Positions 15,670 to 22,544 are shown, counted from the stretch's first letter. The stretch: 64,000 nt of DNA from GWE2-40-63 sp041664345 (GCA_041664345.1 JBAYKX010000007.1:68760-132759), one strand, 5' to 3'. Translations and numbers: made by a program. The notes: generated from the sequence alone by a model not told the origin.

Positions 15670-17351
15670 ACAATTTGCTTTTTAGAGGTTACATTCATAA
15701 GGGCTTTTGAATTTGCTTCGGCAATGGCTTTGGCTACCATAGGAACCACGGCATTACCGATAAACTTTTTTTGGTTGGCTTGCGAACCTTTTAAAATATA
15801 CCCTTCAGGAAAACCTTGTATTTTTAACAGTTCCAATATTTTGAGCATCCGCATTTTAATATCGATGATACCATATGCCACCATGAAATTCTTGATTTTT
15901 ACCATTATGGGTGAATCGGCATTGGTTATTTCAATGGAAGGACGGCCGGTTTCTGTTTGCACAATGTAGGGTGGCCGTTTGTCCATTTTGGCAATAAGGG
16001 TAAAACACGGCCTATCTAAATCACGGCCTTTGTCGTTGAATTGCGGGTTTAATAAATAATGCTGTTTGTGCGATGCGGTTATTACCCGGTTGGGTTCATT
16101 TAATGAACTACCCACATTTTTAAAGTTCGTATCCATTATCCACTTTACCATGTTCAGTTTTGGAACGCCAGTAATGGATCCAACCGGTTTATTTATACCG
16201 TTTGGTTTACCATTTCCATATTGGTAATCAATAAATATGGATGCAAATCTATCTTTTGTAGTTACCGTTGGGCAAGGTTCTTTAATACTTTGGGCACCGA
16301 TACTCTTTCCATAGTAGGATGTAAGAAATAATGCTTTTACTAATGAATGATGATCAATTGTTGTAATTGCTCCCGATGGTTTTTCAATGCTGATTGCCTT
16401 GCTTTTTGGATGGCCGGAATAGTTTTTGGTCAAAAAAGTAGCATCAACAATTCCCAATCTGTTTTGTGTAGAAATAACCGGACACGGTTCATTAATACCT
16501 GGTGCTTTATATTTTCCGTTTATATTCATGGAATTATATTTCACCATGAATTTAGCTTCACCCCCCGCCACAAACTTCACCAATCCAGCGTAAATGCGTT
16601 CCAGTGTAGCATCCACCAATGGTTTTTTTCGGTTAAAAATGCTAGTACCTTCATCATCCAAATCAAGAACCTCGCGTACCGGGTTCCATAGTTTTAATGT
16701 GTTTTCAAAAAGGCTTCCTTTGTTTACGGTTTTGCCATGGGTTGCCTCCGGCCAAACTATGGGCAAACCATCTTTGGCAAATTGGGCAAAGAACCGTTCG
16801 CGGCTTGTATAGGCTCCAAAATCGGCGCTATTGAGTATCTTATAATCAAAATCGTAACCATAGCTGCACATTTTTTTAACCCAATGAATGTATTCGCGGC
16901 CATTCAATTTATTCAACGGTCTTCCGCTTTCGTCCAATGGTCCCCAGCTCATGAATTCACGAACGTTTTCAATCATAACAAAATCTGGATTCAATTCGGC
17001 GTTGTAATCGTAAAGTGAATAGGCAAGGGTGCGGCTATCAGCATCTCGTGGCATGCCACCTTTTGCTTTGCTGTAGTTGGTACATTCAAGGCTGGCCCAT
17101 ATAATTATAATGCAATCCGGATTATCGTTGCGGAGTTTACGAACTAAGTTTGCCAGTGCTTTAATAACCTTCATATCACGAACATCTTCCACAAAATGCA
17201 AGCAATTCGGGTGATTGGCTTTATGGCTTTCAATGGCCAATGCATCGTGGTTGACGCATGCTACCACCTCAATATTTGGGTTATTTGTTAAATGGATTCC
17301 GGTTGTGGTTCCACCGGCTCCTGAGAATAGATCAATGTAAAATATTTTCAT
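15666..17351 (-). CDS. Phage C5-cytosine DNA methyltransferase
   Basis: The ATG at 17351 is chosen because it gives the family start MKIFYIDLFSGAGG (SAM motif I) and avoids overlap with the preceding gene. The 561-residue enzyme carries the catalytic Cys in SLECTNYSKAKGG near residue 86 (ECTN instead of the more common PCQ), then PDFVMIENVREF (motif VI) and SADFGAYTSRERFFAQF (motif VIII). The C-terminal IQGFPEGYIL and GNAVVP blocks are motifs IX-X. The middle carries several repeats of a KEPCPTVTT-type block. No partner endonuclease is nearby, so it is probably a protective or regulatory orphan methylase. Confidence 0.85.
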   Translation of the reverse strand: MKIFYIDLFSGAGGTTTGIHLTNNPNIEVVACVNHDALAIESHKANHPNCLHFVEDVRDMKVIKALANLVRKLRNDNPDCIIIIWASLECTNYSKAKGGMPRDADSRTLAYSLYDYNAELNPDFVMIENVREFMSWGPLDESGRPLNKLNGREYIHWVKKMCSYGYDFDYKILNSADFGAYTSRERFFAQFAKDGLPIVWPEATHGKTVNKGSLFENTLKLWNPVREVLDLDDEGTSIFNRKKPLVDATLERIYAGLVKFVAGGEAKFMVKYNSMNINGKYKAPGINEPCPVISTQNRLGIVDATFLTKNYSGHPKSKAISIEKPSGAITTIDHHSLVKALFLTSYYGKSIGAQSIKEPCPTVTTKDRFASIFIDYQYGNGKPNGINKPVGSITGVPKLNMVKWIMDTNFKNVGSSLNEPNRVITASHKQHYLLNPQFNDKGRDLDRPCFTLIAKMDKRPPYIVQTETGRPSIEITNADSPIMVKIKNFMVAYGIIDIKMRMLKILELLKIQGFPEGYILKGSQANQKKFIGNAVVPMVAKAIAEANSKALMNVTSKKQIV

Positions 17352-17367
17352 GGGATGTCTTGCTAAA

Positions 17368-17685
17368 TCAGGTGAAATAAAAGGTTTTACCGCTTCCACT
17401 GCCAAAACGCTGCTGCTTGATGGTTGCAATGAATGGAAAATCAGATTTGGATATCTTACCTAATGCCTCTTTTATGGGAGTTGCATTGGTGAAAAATTTA
17501 CGCTCCATTCCATCGAATTTTACCTTAACGATGCTCCTACCATCACCGTGCCGTGTTTTCACATCAGCTTCATAATCAATTACCTCTATTTCGCAATTGG
17601 TTACCTCCTCGATGGAGATAACCGGTACCGGAAATATGTTTTTGTTTTCAAGGGTGTTTATATTGAAATCAGAGAATTTTTTCAT
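17368..17685 (-). CDS. Small protein encoded next to the DGR reverse transcriptase, unknown
   Basis: A 105-residue, beta-rich protein (MKKFSDFNINTLENKNIFPV). The conserved-looking core is KTRHGDGRSIVKVKFDGMER followed by KFFTN, then a C-terminal FIATIKQQRFGSGSGKTFYF. It overlaps the end of the reverse transcriptase gene by 17 bases, so it is made with it. It is not like Avd, the helical accessory of many DGRs, in length or helix content. An OB-like or nucleic-acid-binding role would fit, but I cannot name the family. Confidence 0.6.
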   Translation of the reverse strand: MKKFSDFNINTLENKNIFPVPVISIEEVTNCEIEVIDYEADVKTRHGDGRSIVKVKFDGMERKFFTNATPIKEALGKISKSDFPFIATIKQQRFGSGSGKTFYFT

Positions 17686-18655
17686 TTTTAATAAGCTTTT
17701 TTAATAAGTGTTTTGAATTGCAATGTTTGGCCCAACCTATGTAGGAGCAAATCCTTTTCTTGTACTCTTTGGGTTCGATGCTCTTTTTATCGAGCTTGGC
17801 AACCCGCCTGCAAAACCGTTGTTTTATTGATTTTCGCATCAGGATGTGGGTATGAAAGAATACATAGCCAACAAAATCGATTCCACGGGCATCAACCGGA
17901 AATACCTGGTAATTGTGCTTTAATTCAAGGTTGAGTTTGCTTTGCATGTATTCGGTTATTTCGGCCAATAAAGTGTGCAAAGAAGGCTTAGTTGCTGATA
18001 AGATAACCATATCGTCGGCATACCGGTAGTAGTATTTAACTCCTTTTTCTTCCTTCAACCAATGGTCGAAATACGACAGGTACAGATTTGCAAAGAACTG
18101 GCTTAAATAGTTACCAATGGGAACGCCTTCAGCCGAGTCAATTATTTCATCGAGCAGTACCAGGAGCTGTTTATCCTTAATCTTTTTTCGTACTATTTGC
18201 TTTAATATGCTGTGGTCGATTGTTGGATAGAACTTCCGTACATCCATTTTTAGGCAATACCGGGTATTTTCAACATCGTTTAAATCTCTTTTAAGGTGCT
18301 TTAATACCCCATGTATGCCACGGCCTTTTATGCAGGAATAGGTATCGGCGGTAAAAACAGAAACCCACAAATCTTCCAAAACATTCATAATGGCATGATG
18401 CACCACCCGGTCGCGGAACGGTAAACGGTAAACTATCCGTTCTTTGGGTTCGTAAATCTTAAAAATGCTGTATTCCGAAGTCTTGTAGGTTCCCGCCATT
18501 AATTCAAGGTTTAGCCGGTTCAGGTTCTCATCGAGGTGCTTTTCGAATAGTTTAACACCGTAGGTATTTACCTTGCCTTTCCGTGCTTTACCGTATGCCA
18601 GTTGAAGGTTTTCAATACTGCAGATAATACCGAACAAATTTCCTTTTCTTTTCAT
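17669..18655 (-). CDS. Diversity-generating retroelement reverse transcriptase
   Basis: A 328-residue reverse transcriptase. Visible motifs: RIVYRLPFRDRVVHHAI (motifs 1-2 region), YCLKMDVRKFYPTID (motif A Asp), EGVPIGNYLSQFFANLYLS (motif B; GxxxSQ here is the DGR signature, where group II intron enzymes differ), YYRYADDMVIL near residue 213 (catalytic YADD), and RGIDFVGYVFF (motif E). No maturase or endonuclease domain follows. With the template repeat 100-200 bases upstream and the target gene next to it, this is a DGR enzyme. It copies template RNA into cDNA with adenine-directed errors, which then replaces the variable repeat. Confidence 0.92.
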   Translation of the reverse strand: MKRKGNLFGIICSIENLQLAYGKARKGKVNTYGVKLFEKHLDENLNRLNLELMAGTYKTSEYSIFKIYEPKERIVYRLPFRDRVVHHAIMNVLEDLWVSVFTADTYSCIKGRGIHGVLKHLKRDLNDVENTRYCLKMDVRKFYPTIDHSILKQIVRKKIKDKQLLVLLDEIIDSAEGVPIGNYLSQFFANLYLSYFDHWLKEEKGVKYYYRYADDMVILSATKPSLHTLLAEITEYMQSKLNLELKHNYQVFPVDARGIDFVGYVFFHTHILMRKSIKQRFCRRVAKLDKKSIEPKEYKKRICSYIGWAKHCNSKHLLKKLIKNEKIL

Positions 18656-18759
18656 TTTTTCTTTGCTTTTCTAATTGGAGCCTTCGCTTGCGCTACCGGC
18701 ACCTTTTGAAAGGTTGTTTTTTGCCAAGGGGCAAGGTTCCTGTTTTTGATATCTTTTTT

Positions 18760-18841
18760 AGCATAGGTGAGAGCTGTTACCTGCATTCGCATTCGTATAG
18801 TTGTAATTCGTATCGTTGAACACGAAGCCCGAAGAGGACAA
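18760..18841 (-). repeat. DGR template repeat (TR)
   Basis: On the minus strand this matches the variable repeat at 18943-19024 over 82 bases. All 16 mismatches fall where the TR has adenine on the minus strand; 5 further adenines are unchanged, and none of the 61 other bases differ. TR codons in the target frame include several AAC/AAT, the usual design that yields many residues but no stop. Similarity may extend further, to 18752, also with changes only at adenines. It lies 28 bases after the target gene stop and before the reverse transcriptase. An open frame across it (68 codons from 18858) is not in the target frame and is not considered a gene. Confidence 0.95.
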
Positions 18842-18868
18842 CCCTCAAAAACAAGCAACCTATTTTTT

Positions 18869-19342
18869 TTATTTACTCAGGATATCGTTCCAGATATCGA
18901 TAAAATGCTTGCCCGCGTACGTGGCCAGTTCTTCGCTTGCAAAGCAAAGGCGAGAGCCGTAACCCGCAGTCGCAGCCGTACAGCGGTAAGCCGCATCGCG
19001 GAACACGAAGCCCGAAGAGGACAAATCGAACCATGGTACCCATTTTTTTTGATTGGGGTTGTTCCAGTCAATAACCTTATCTTCATTTAATGCCTTGGTA
19101 ATTGTTTTAATTTTTCGGTAATTGATTTCGTCATCGGTAAAGCCCATTTCCTTTAATTCATCGTCATCCATGGGGCTTTCTCCGAGCTCGGCACAGGCAT
19201 CGGCGTAGGTTTTAATTCTATCGGTAATTTTACCGTTGAAAAACTCTTTGCCAAATGAATCTTCTAGAGTTGCTTTGAACTCCGGAGAGGCATCTTTGTA
19301 CAACTTTCTCGCTGTTTTTTCTTCAATTTGTAGTGTTCTCAT
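18869..19342 (-). CDS. DGR target protein with C-type-lectin-like variable C-terminus
   Basis: The frame opens at 19456, but the ATG at 19342 gives a natural start (MRTLQIEEKTARKLYKDASP); the product is 157 residues. The N-terminal 80 residues are helical and acidic, then KKWVPWFDLSSSGF leads into the variable region (18943-19024), and GSRLCFASEELATYAGKHFI closes the domain. This ending is typical of Bacteroidota DGR targets with a C-type-lectin-like ligand-binding fold. Compared with the template, ten residues are changed (N-R, T-A, N-A, N-R, Y-C, N-A, N-T, N-Y, S-G, H-R in order). No signal peptide or tail-fibre domain is seen, so how it is displayed is unclear. Confidence 0.88.
   Translation of the reverse strand: MRTLQIEEKTARKLYKDASPEFKATLEDSFGKEFFNGKITDRIKTYADACAELGESPMDDDELKEMGFTDDEINYRKIKTITKALNEDKVIDWNNPNQKKWVPWFDLSSSGFVFRDAAYRCTAATAGYGSRLCFASEELATYAGKHFIDIWNDILSK
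18943..19024 (-). repeat. DGR variable repeat (VR) inside the target gene
   Basis: This is the copy of the template repeat that has been rewritten. The first 24 bases on the minus strand, coding LSSSGFVF, are identical to the template. The remainder carries 16 substitutions, all at template adenines, giving ten amino-acid changes and two silent ones. The coding sequence continues past the VR with about 21 residues before the stop at 18869. Confidence 0.95.
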
Positions 19343-19376
19343 TTTTACTGGTTTTATTATTTGAATTTTTATAAGA

Positions 19377-19574
19377 TTATTCGCAGCTCTGGCAAACGAC
19401 ATTGCCCTGAAGGGGTAACTGGCGGTACCAATTCTGTTCAAATATGGTATTCCCACAGTTGGGGCACTTCCAAGTTTGCCGTATCTGTTGCATTTGGATA
19501 TTCATCCGTTCGCGCAGAACTTTCTTGATAGAGTTTCGACGGATAATTTTGCGTGTGCTGGCAGTTATTGTCAT
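19377..19574 (-). CDS. Small zinc-ribbon protein
   Basis: A 65-residue protein: a basic N-terminal helix (RKIIRRNSIKKVLRERMNIQ) followed by a zinc ribbon with WKCPNCGNTIF (Cys37/40) and VVCQSCE (Cys61/64). Likely a small nucleic-acid-binding protein. Its ATG overlaps the end of the upstream gene; if that gene's frame is repaired, its TGA would overlap this ATG (ATGA). It lies just before the DGR target. Confidence 0.65.
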   Translation of the reverse strand: MTITASTRKIIRRNSIKKVLRERMNIQMQQIRQTWKCPNCGNTIFEQNWYRQLPLQGNVVCQSCE

Positions 19575-19749
19575 AACAATAGTTTTTTATGATTAGCATT
19601 TTTGAATGATAAGCATGGCCTAATTCAACTTCAATTTGCTGTTTTAATTGAAAATCGATGGTTGGGTATACCCTGCAAAAAGCAAATTCTAGGGTACGGA
19701 TATGGCTTTCAATAACCGCCAGCATTGATAGGCTAGGTTGTGGAAACAT
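19438..19749 (-). CDS. Small prophage protein, probably frameshifted near its end
   Basis: The first 57 residues (MFPQPSLSMLAVIESHIRTL and onward to AYHSKML) look like a real helical protein. As written, the frame runs on for 137 bases over the next gene in another register, giving an unlikely tail. Adding one base to the five-T run 19599-19603 would end the protein after about 62 residues at a TGA that overlaps the start of the zinc-ribbon gene. I think that is the true form. The family is not recognised. Confidence 0.5.
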   Translation of the reverse strand: MFPQPSLSMLAVIESHIRTLEFAFCRVYPTIDFQLKQQIEVELGHAYHSKMLIIKNYCYDNNCQHTQNYPSKLYQESSARTDEYPNATDTANLEVPQLWEYHI

Positions 19750-20071
19750 TTTCCACTATTTCGCCATACAAATCGGCATAATCAATTATTCTTTTGTCGT
19801 ACATAACCGCCCAATCGCGTTCTTGGGCCGCTCCATCGCTATCCTTCCAATCGGGTAAGAATAATACTGTGTCGCAATTTCTTAAATGGGGCTTTAAAAT
19901 GTCCATTGAATCTTGCCAAGGAGTTCCTTGTGGCACAATCTTCATTGGGTTAATAGGTAGGAATCCAAATTCGGTTAACAGTTCTTCAGTTGCACGGAAT
20001 TTGTCTAAGCATTTTTGGTAATCTTCGCCGGTAACTTTACCGGCAATGTAAATTTTTTTACTGGTTTCCAT
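19733..20071 (-). CDS. DUF4406 protein, nucleoside 2-deoxyribosyltransferase-like
   Basis: A 112-residue protein with the DUF4406 pattern: IYIAGKVTGEDY at the start, AINPM-like GFLPINPMKIVPQGTPW in the middle, then CDTVLFLPDWKDSDGAAQER near the end. The family is related to nucleoside 2-deoxyribosyltransferases, with the Asp-Trp and Glu in the last block in the active site region. Many phages carry one; nucleotide salvage or NAD-like ligand handling is presumed rather than shown. It overlaps the following gene by 17 bases. Confidence 0.8.
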   Translation of the reverse strand: METSKKIYIAGKVTGEDYQKCLDKFRATEELLTEFGFLPINPMKIVPQGTPWQDSMDILKPHLRNCDTVLFLPDWKDSDGAAQERDWAVMYDKRIIDYADLYGEIVENVSTT

Positions 20072-20105
20072 AGAAGTGATTTTTGAGACTCTGGGGAGAG
20101 CACGT

Positions 20106-20648
20106 TTACATTAGTTTATTTTTGTATGCCCAATTCACTAAATCGGACTTGGCATGAATATTCAATTTTTTGAAAATACGCTGACGGTGGTTGCGCACAG
20201 TATTTGGCGAAATAAAAAGACGTTCTCCAACCTCTTCAACACTTAGTCCAGTGGCATAAAGTATGGCCACATCTTTTTCGCGGTCGCTGATGGTAGTATT
20301 TAATTTTGGTTCGCATATTACCTGATAATCTTTGCAAAATAACCCTTTCAATGGGCATTCAACCCTTTCAAGGCATAGGTTTCCATCATCATCAATGTCT
20401 GGTTCATGGTCGTTTTTTGAGAAGTTGCAACGTAGGAAACGTGCTACCAACATATATTTACGCTCAGCACCGTTCCAATAGTGCTGCTTTAACCGTTCGT
20501 ATGCTTCAGGATAATCCTCCTCAATTTTGTCGGTAATTAGGTTTATCACCTCTTTATCTTCGTTATTGAAGATTCGGAATTCATCTTTAGTTAGGTCGTT
20601 AATTACCAAATTACGTCCCGATGGATCCTTAAAAAATTCGACTAACAT
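20106..20648 (-). CDS. LuxR-type HTH transcription factor of the prophage
   Basis: A 180-residue protein with a C-terminal GerE/LuxR helix-turn-helix: ISDREKDVAILYATGLSVEE, then ERLFISPNTVRNHRQRIFKK and LNIHAKSDLVNWAYKN. The N-terminal 110 residues form an unknown domain with a Cys cluster (RCNFSKN, CLERVECPLKGLFCKDY) that could bind metal. It lacks a receiver domain. It overlaps the small regulator gene upstream by 7 bases and is second in the early operon, so it may control later phage genes. Confidence 0.8.
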   Translation of the reverse strand: MLVEFFKDPSGRNLVINDLTKDEFRIFNNEDKEVINLITDKIEEDYPEAYERLKQHYWNGAERKYMLVARFLRCNFSKNDHEPDIDDDGNLCLERVECPLKGLFCKDYQVICEPKLNTTISDREKDVAILYATGLSVEEVGERLFISPNTVRNHRQRIFKKLNIHAKSDLVNWAYKNKLM

Positions 20649-20872
20649 GGGAACAGTTCTTTAACGGGTCTACCAACTACTTTAGCTATTTGCTCTTTTT
20701 CCTGTTCATCAAATTTATTTTCGCGGAGTTTATACCAAAATGTCACATCTGGCATTCCGGTAGCTTCAATGCAAGCCTTACGCAATTCGACATGTGGGTT
20801 TGATTTCTTAAGTTTTTCAAAAAAATCAGAGAACGAAAGTTCTTCATTTTTGAAATAGTCTTTAAAGCTCAT
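20642..20872 (-). CDS. Small DNA-binding regulator, first gene of the early operon
   Basis: A 76-residue protein (MSFKDYFKNEELSFSDFFEK). The part ELRKACIEATGMPDVTFWYK, then LRENKFDEQEKEQIAKVVGR, has the layout of a short helix-turn-helix of the phage repressor or Cro type. It is transcribed away from the repressor-like gene at 21025, across a shared control region, which suits a Cro/excision-type regulator. Its exact family is not recognised. Confidence 0.6.
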   Translation of the reverse strand: MSFKDYFKNEELSFSDFFEKLKKSNPHVELRKACIEATGMPDVTFWYKLRENKFDEQEKEQIAKVVGRPVKELFPC

Positions 20873-21024
20873 TTTGTCAAGGTTTTGTTTAAATGATAAG
20901 TTTTATTTATAAATATGCTTTATATTTATAGTACAAGTATAAAGAAAAAGTTTTAATTACAACTAATGTTTTACAACTTATATTACAATTATTTTTAATA
21001 ATAATCATATAAAACTTATATACA
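20873..21024. promoter_or_regulatory. Divergent lysogeny control region with operator-like repeats
   Basis: This 152-base, very AT-rich gap separates divergent regulators. ATAAGTTTTAT (20896-20906) recurs as its exact inverse ATAAAACTTAT (21009-21019), and a related ACAACTTATAT lies near 20973-20983. A minus-strand promoter fits TTG (complement of 20960-20962) with TATACTTG (complement of 20934-20941), 18 bases apart. The repeats flank this promoter, as expected for repressor operators. A plus-strand promoter is less clear. Confidence 0.6.
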
Positions 21025-21411
21025 ATGGATTACAAATTGTTTGAAGCAATCATAAATAAGGCTGAAAGATCGAAAGGCGAAATTCTTAGAGAATCCGGAA
21101 TAAGTTATACTGGATTCAACCAGGCAATGGAAAACAAGAGTGTAAAAGTTTCATTCTTAGAGAATTTCTGCTTAGTAACCCAAACCCATATTAGCCGCTT
21201 TTTTGAAGATTGGTATGTAAACGATAATGAACAACGAATTCCAACAATAGTTAAAGAATCAGTGGCAAATTATAACAATAGTTACAACCCCGATTTGAAA
21301 CTTTTGCTACAAGCCAAGGAAGATTTGATTACGGAACAAAGGCACCGTATAAAGGAATTAACCGAGCTGGTGGAGATGTTCAAGTCGGGTAAAATACAAA
21401 TAACCCAATAA
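21025..21411 (+). CDS. Prophage repressor-like protein
   Basis: A 128-residue protein, the only plus-strand gene of the prophage. The N-terminal part LFEAIINKAERSKGEILRES, then GISYTGFNQAMENKSVKVSF, has helix-turn-helix spacing, and the C-terminal third (KLLLQAKEDLITEQRHRIKE) is a coiled coil suited to dimer formation. Its position opposite the early operon, next to inverted repeats, argues for the lysogeny repressor. No protease/self-cleavage domain is present. The assignment is by context; the domain match is moderate. Confidence 0.65.
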   Translation: MDYKLFEAIINKAERSKGEILRESGISYTGFNQAMENKSVKVSFLENFCLVTQTHISRFFEDWYVNDNEQRIPTIVKESVANYNNSYNPDLKLLLQAKEDLITEQRHRIKELTELVEMFKSGKIQITQ

Positions 21412-21513
21412 TTGAATGATACAAAAACTGATACAAAAAGGCTTCAATTCGAGTGTTTTGGATGTAAATTCAAAACATAAATAATTGATATTCAATATAT
21501 ATTAAAACAAACA

Positions 21514-21531
21514 CGAATCGTGTCCCCGCTA
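21514..21531 (+). other. Candidate prophage attachment site (tRNA 3'-end remnant)
   Basis: The 18 bases CGAATCGTGTCCCCGCTA read like the end of a tRNA: T-loop CGAAT, T-stem CGTGT, acceptor strand CCCCGCT and discriminator A. No upstream tRNA body is present, and a terminator follows 7 bases later, as after a tRNA gene. It lies at the right border where phage genes stop and host genes start. A simple inverted repeat (ACACG-AAT-CGTGT, 21511-21523) is the alternative explanation. Confidence 0.45.
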
Positions 21532-21537
21532 CAAAAG

Positions 21538-21563
21538 AAACCCGGTAAACAGCCGGGTTTTTT
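21538..21563 (+). terminator. Rho-independent terminator at the prophage right edge
   Basis: Arms AAACCCGG (21538-21545) and CCGGGTTT (21553-21560) with a 7-base loop, then a T-run. It ends plus-strand transcription after the repressor-like gene and may originally have ended a tRNA gene. The next 170 bases hold only a doubtful 42-codon minus-strand frame (21589-21717, starting MSIGVSVRTTKF), perhaps a remnant. Confidence 0.85.
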
Positions 21564-21732
21564 GTTTTATAAAACTTCCTCTTTTTATTCATATCTGTAC
21601 CAACCTAACCATCTCTACAATCTTATTCAAGAAATCAATCTTTTCGTTCGGTAATATATGTAGTTGGGGATTGCGGGTTGTGAACTTTGTTGTCCGCACG
21701 GAAACCCCAATTGACATATAGGTTTTATTAAC

Positions 21733-22338
21733 TTATAAATCGTTCAATGATTTTCCAACAACTTGTGTATAAATAATTTTTTCATTTTCATTTAGTCCAA
21801 TCAGCTTGTGTAATTTTTCTCTGTCAACTAATCCAAGTATTACTGTACTTAAATTGGATGCGGCACAATACAAGTAAACATTTTGACTTATAAAACCTGT
21901 ATCGGCTGCTGAAGTAAACCATTTTCGTTCATCATCTTTGAAATGAAATGTTTTTAGTCTTGTATAATCCGAAACGTAAATCAATCCGACAGGAGCAGAA
22001 CGCATCATTTTCTGTGACCCAATATTTTCTCTAATATCTTTATTGAGAACTCTAATCATTTGATGATTTTTCTCCTGGTAAACGTAAACTCCGTCTGATA
22101 GCGCAATATAAACTTTAATCTCCTGTGAGTTACAGGCAGATGGAGCAGACCTTCTACTTTTACTTCTGTTTGACTCTATATGCGTAATTCCACAAGCAGC
22201 CCACAATAAATTTGAAATTTCTTGCATTGAAAGCTCTGAATCTTGCCATTTTCTATTTGTCCGACGTTTTTCGATCGCTTTCATTAATGGGAAATCAAGA
22301 TCTTTTTGAGGCTCTGGAAGTTTGATAAAATCTGTCAT
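21733..22338 (-). CDS. Nitroreductase-family protein (SagB-type)
   Basis: The ATG at 22338 gives MTDFIKLPEPQKDLDFPLMK; an ATG nine codons further upstream is possible. The 201-residue protein has nitroreductase features: AIEKRRTNRKW (FMN phosphate-binding Arg), LSMQEISNLLWAACGI, RSAPSACNSQEIKVYI and a C-terminal AASNLSTVILGLVDR with VVGKS. The length and SAPSA block fit the short SagB/thiazole-type nitroreductase group that uses FMN as cofactor. The electron acceptor is unknown. It is the first host gene beyond the prophage border and is single. Confidence 0.8.
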   Translation of the reverse strand: MTDFIKLPEPQKDLDFPLMKAIEKRRTNRKWQDSELSMQEISNLLWAACGITHIESNRSKSRRSAPSACNSQEIKVYIALSDGVYVYQEKNHQMIRVLNKDIRENIGSQKMMRSAPVGLIYVSDYTRLKTFHFKDDERKWFTSAADTGFISQNVYLYCAASNLSTVILGLVDREKLHKLIGLNENEKIIYTQVVGKSLNDL

Positions 22339-22544
22339 AATATTTTCAATTGCAGGTCGAAACAAAGCTATATCGTTTTAAAATGTTTCTCATTAGCAAT
22401 CAAAGTCAATTTTAAAACAAATTTTAAATTTTATCTGATTTACGGTGTCTTTCAATTTTCTGCTAACATCGGTATAGTAGGACGTAAATTATTCAATTCT
22501 AAACACCTTAAAATTTTGATTGGCAGAATAGTGGCAAACTTTTT

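Noticed and set aside
6350..17351. A complete phosphorothioation or BREX/DISARM-like defence system built from the PAPS-reductase-like gene and the methyltransferases
   Set aside because: The partner genes (dndB, dndD, dndE, pglZ, brxL, helicase/nuclease components) are absent, so the genes are better read as separate phage functions.
17352..17429. Longer N-terminus for the cytosine methyltransferase
   Set aside because: The extra 26 residues overlap the preceding gene and lack family similarity; MKIFYIDLFSGAGG is the natural start.
17669..18655. Group II intron or retron reverse transcriptase
   Set aside because: No maturase or endonuclease domain, no intron RNA domains V/VI and no retron msr/msd; the template/variable repeat pair identifies a DGR.
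18652..18858. Open frame of 68 codons covering the template repeat
   Set aside because: It is not in the frame used by the target gene, has low-complexity basic sequence, and is explained by the non-coding template repeat and its spacer.
18767..19090. Plus-strand open frame of 107 codons across both repeats
   Set aside because: It runs antisense to the target gene and template repeat. Its internal repetition (Arg-rich) only reflects the duplicated repeat.
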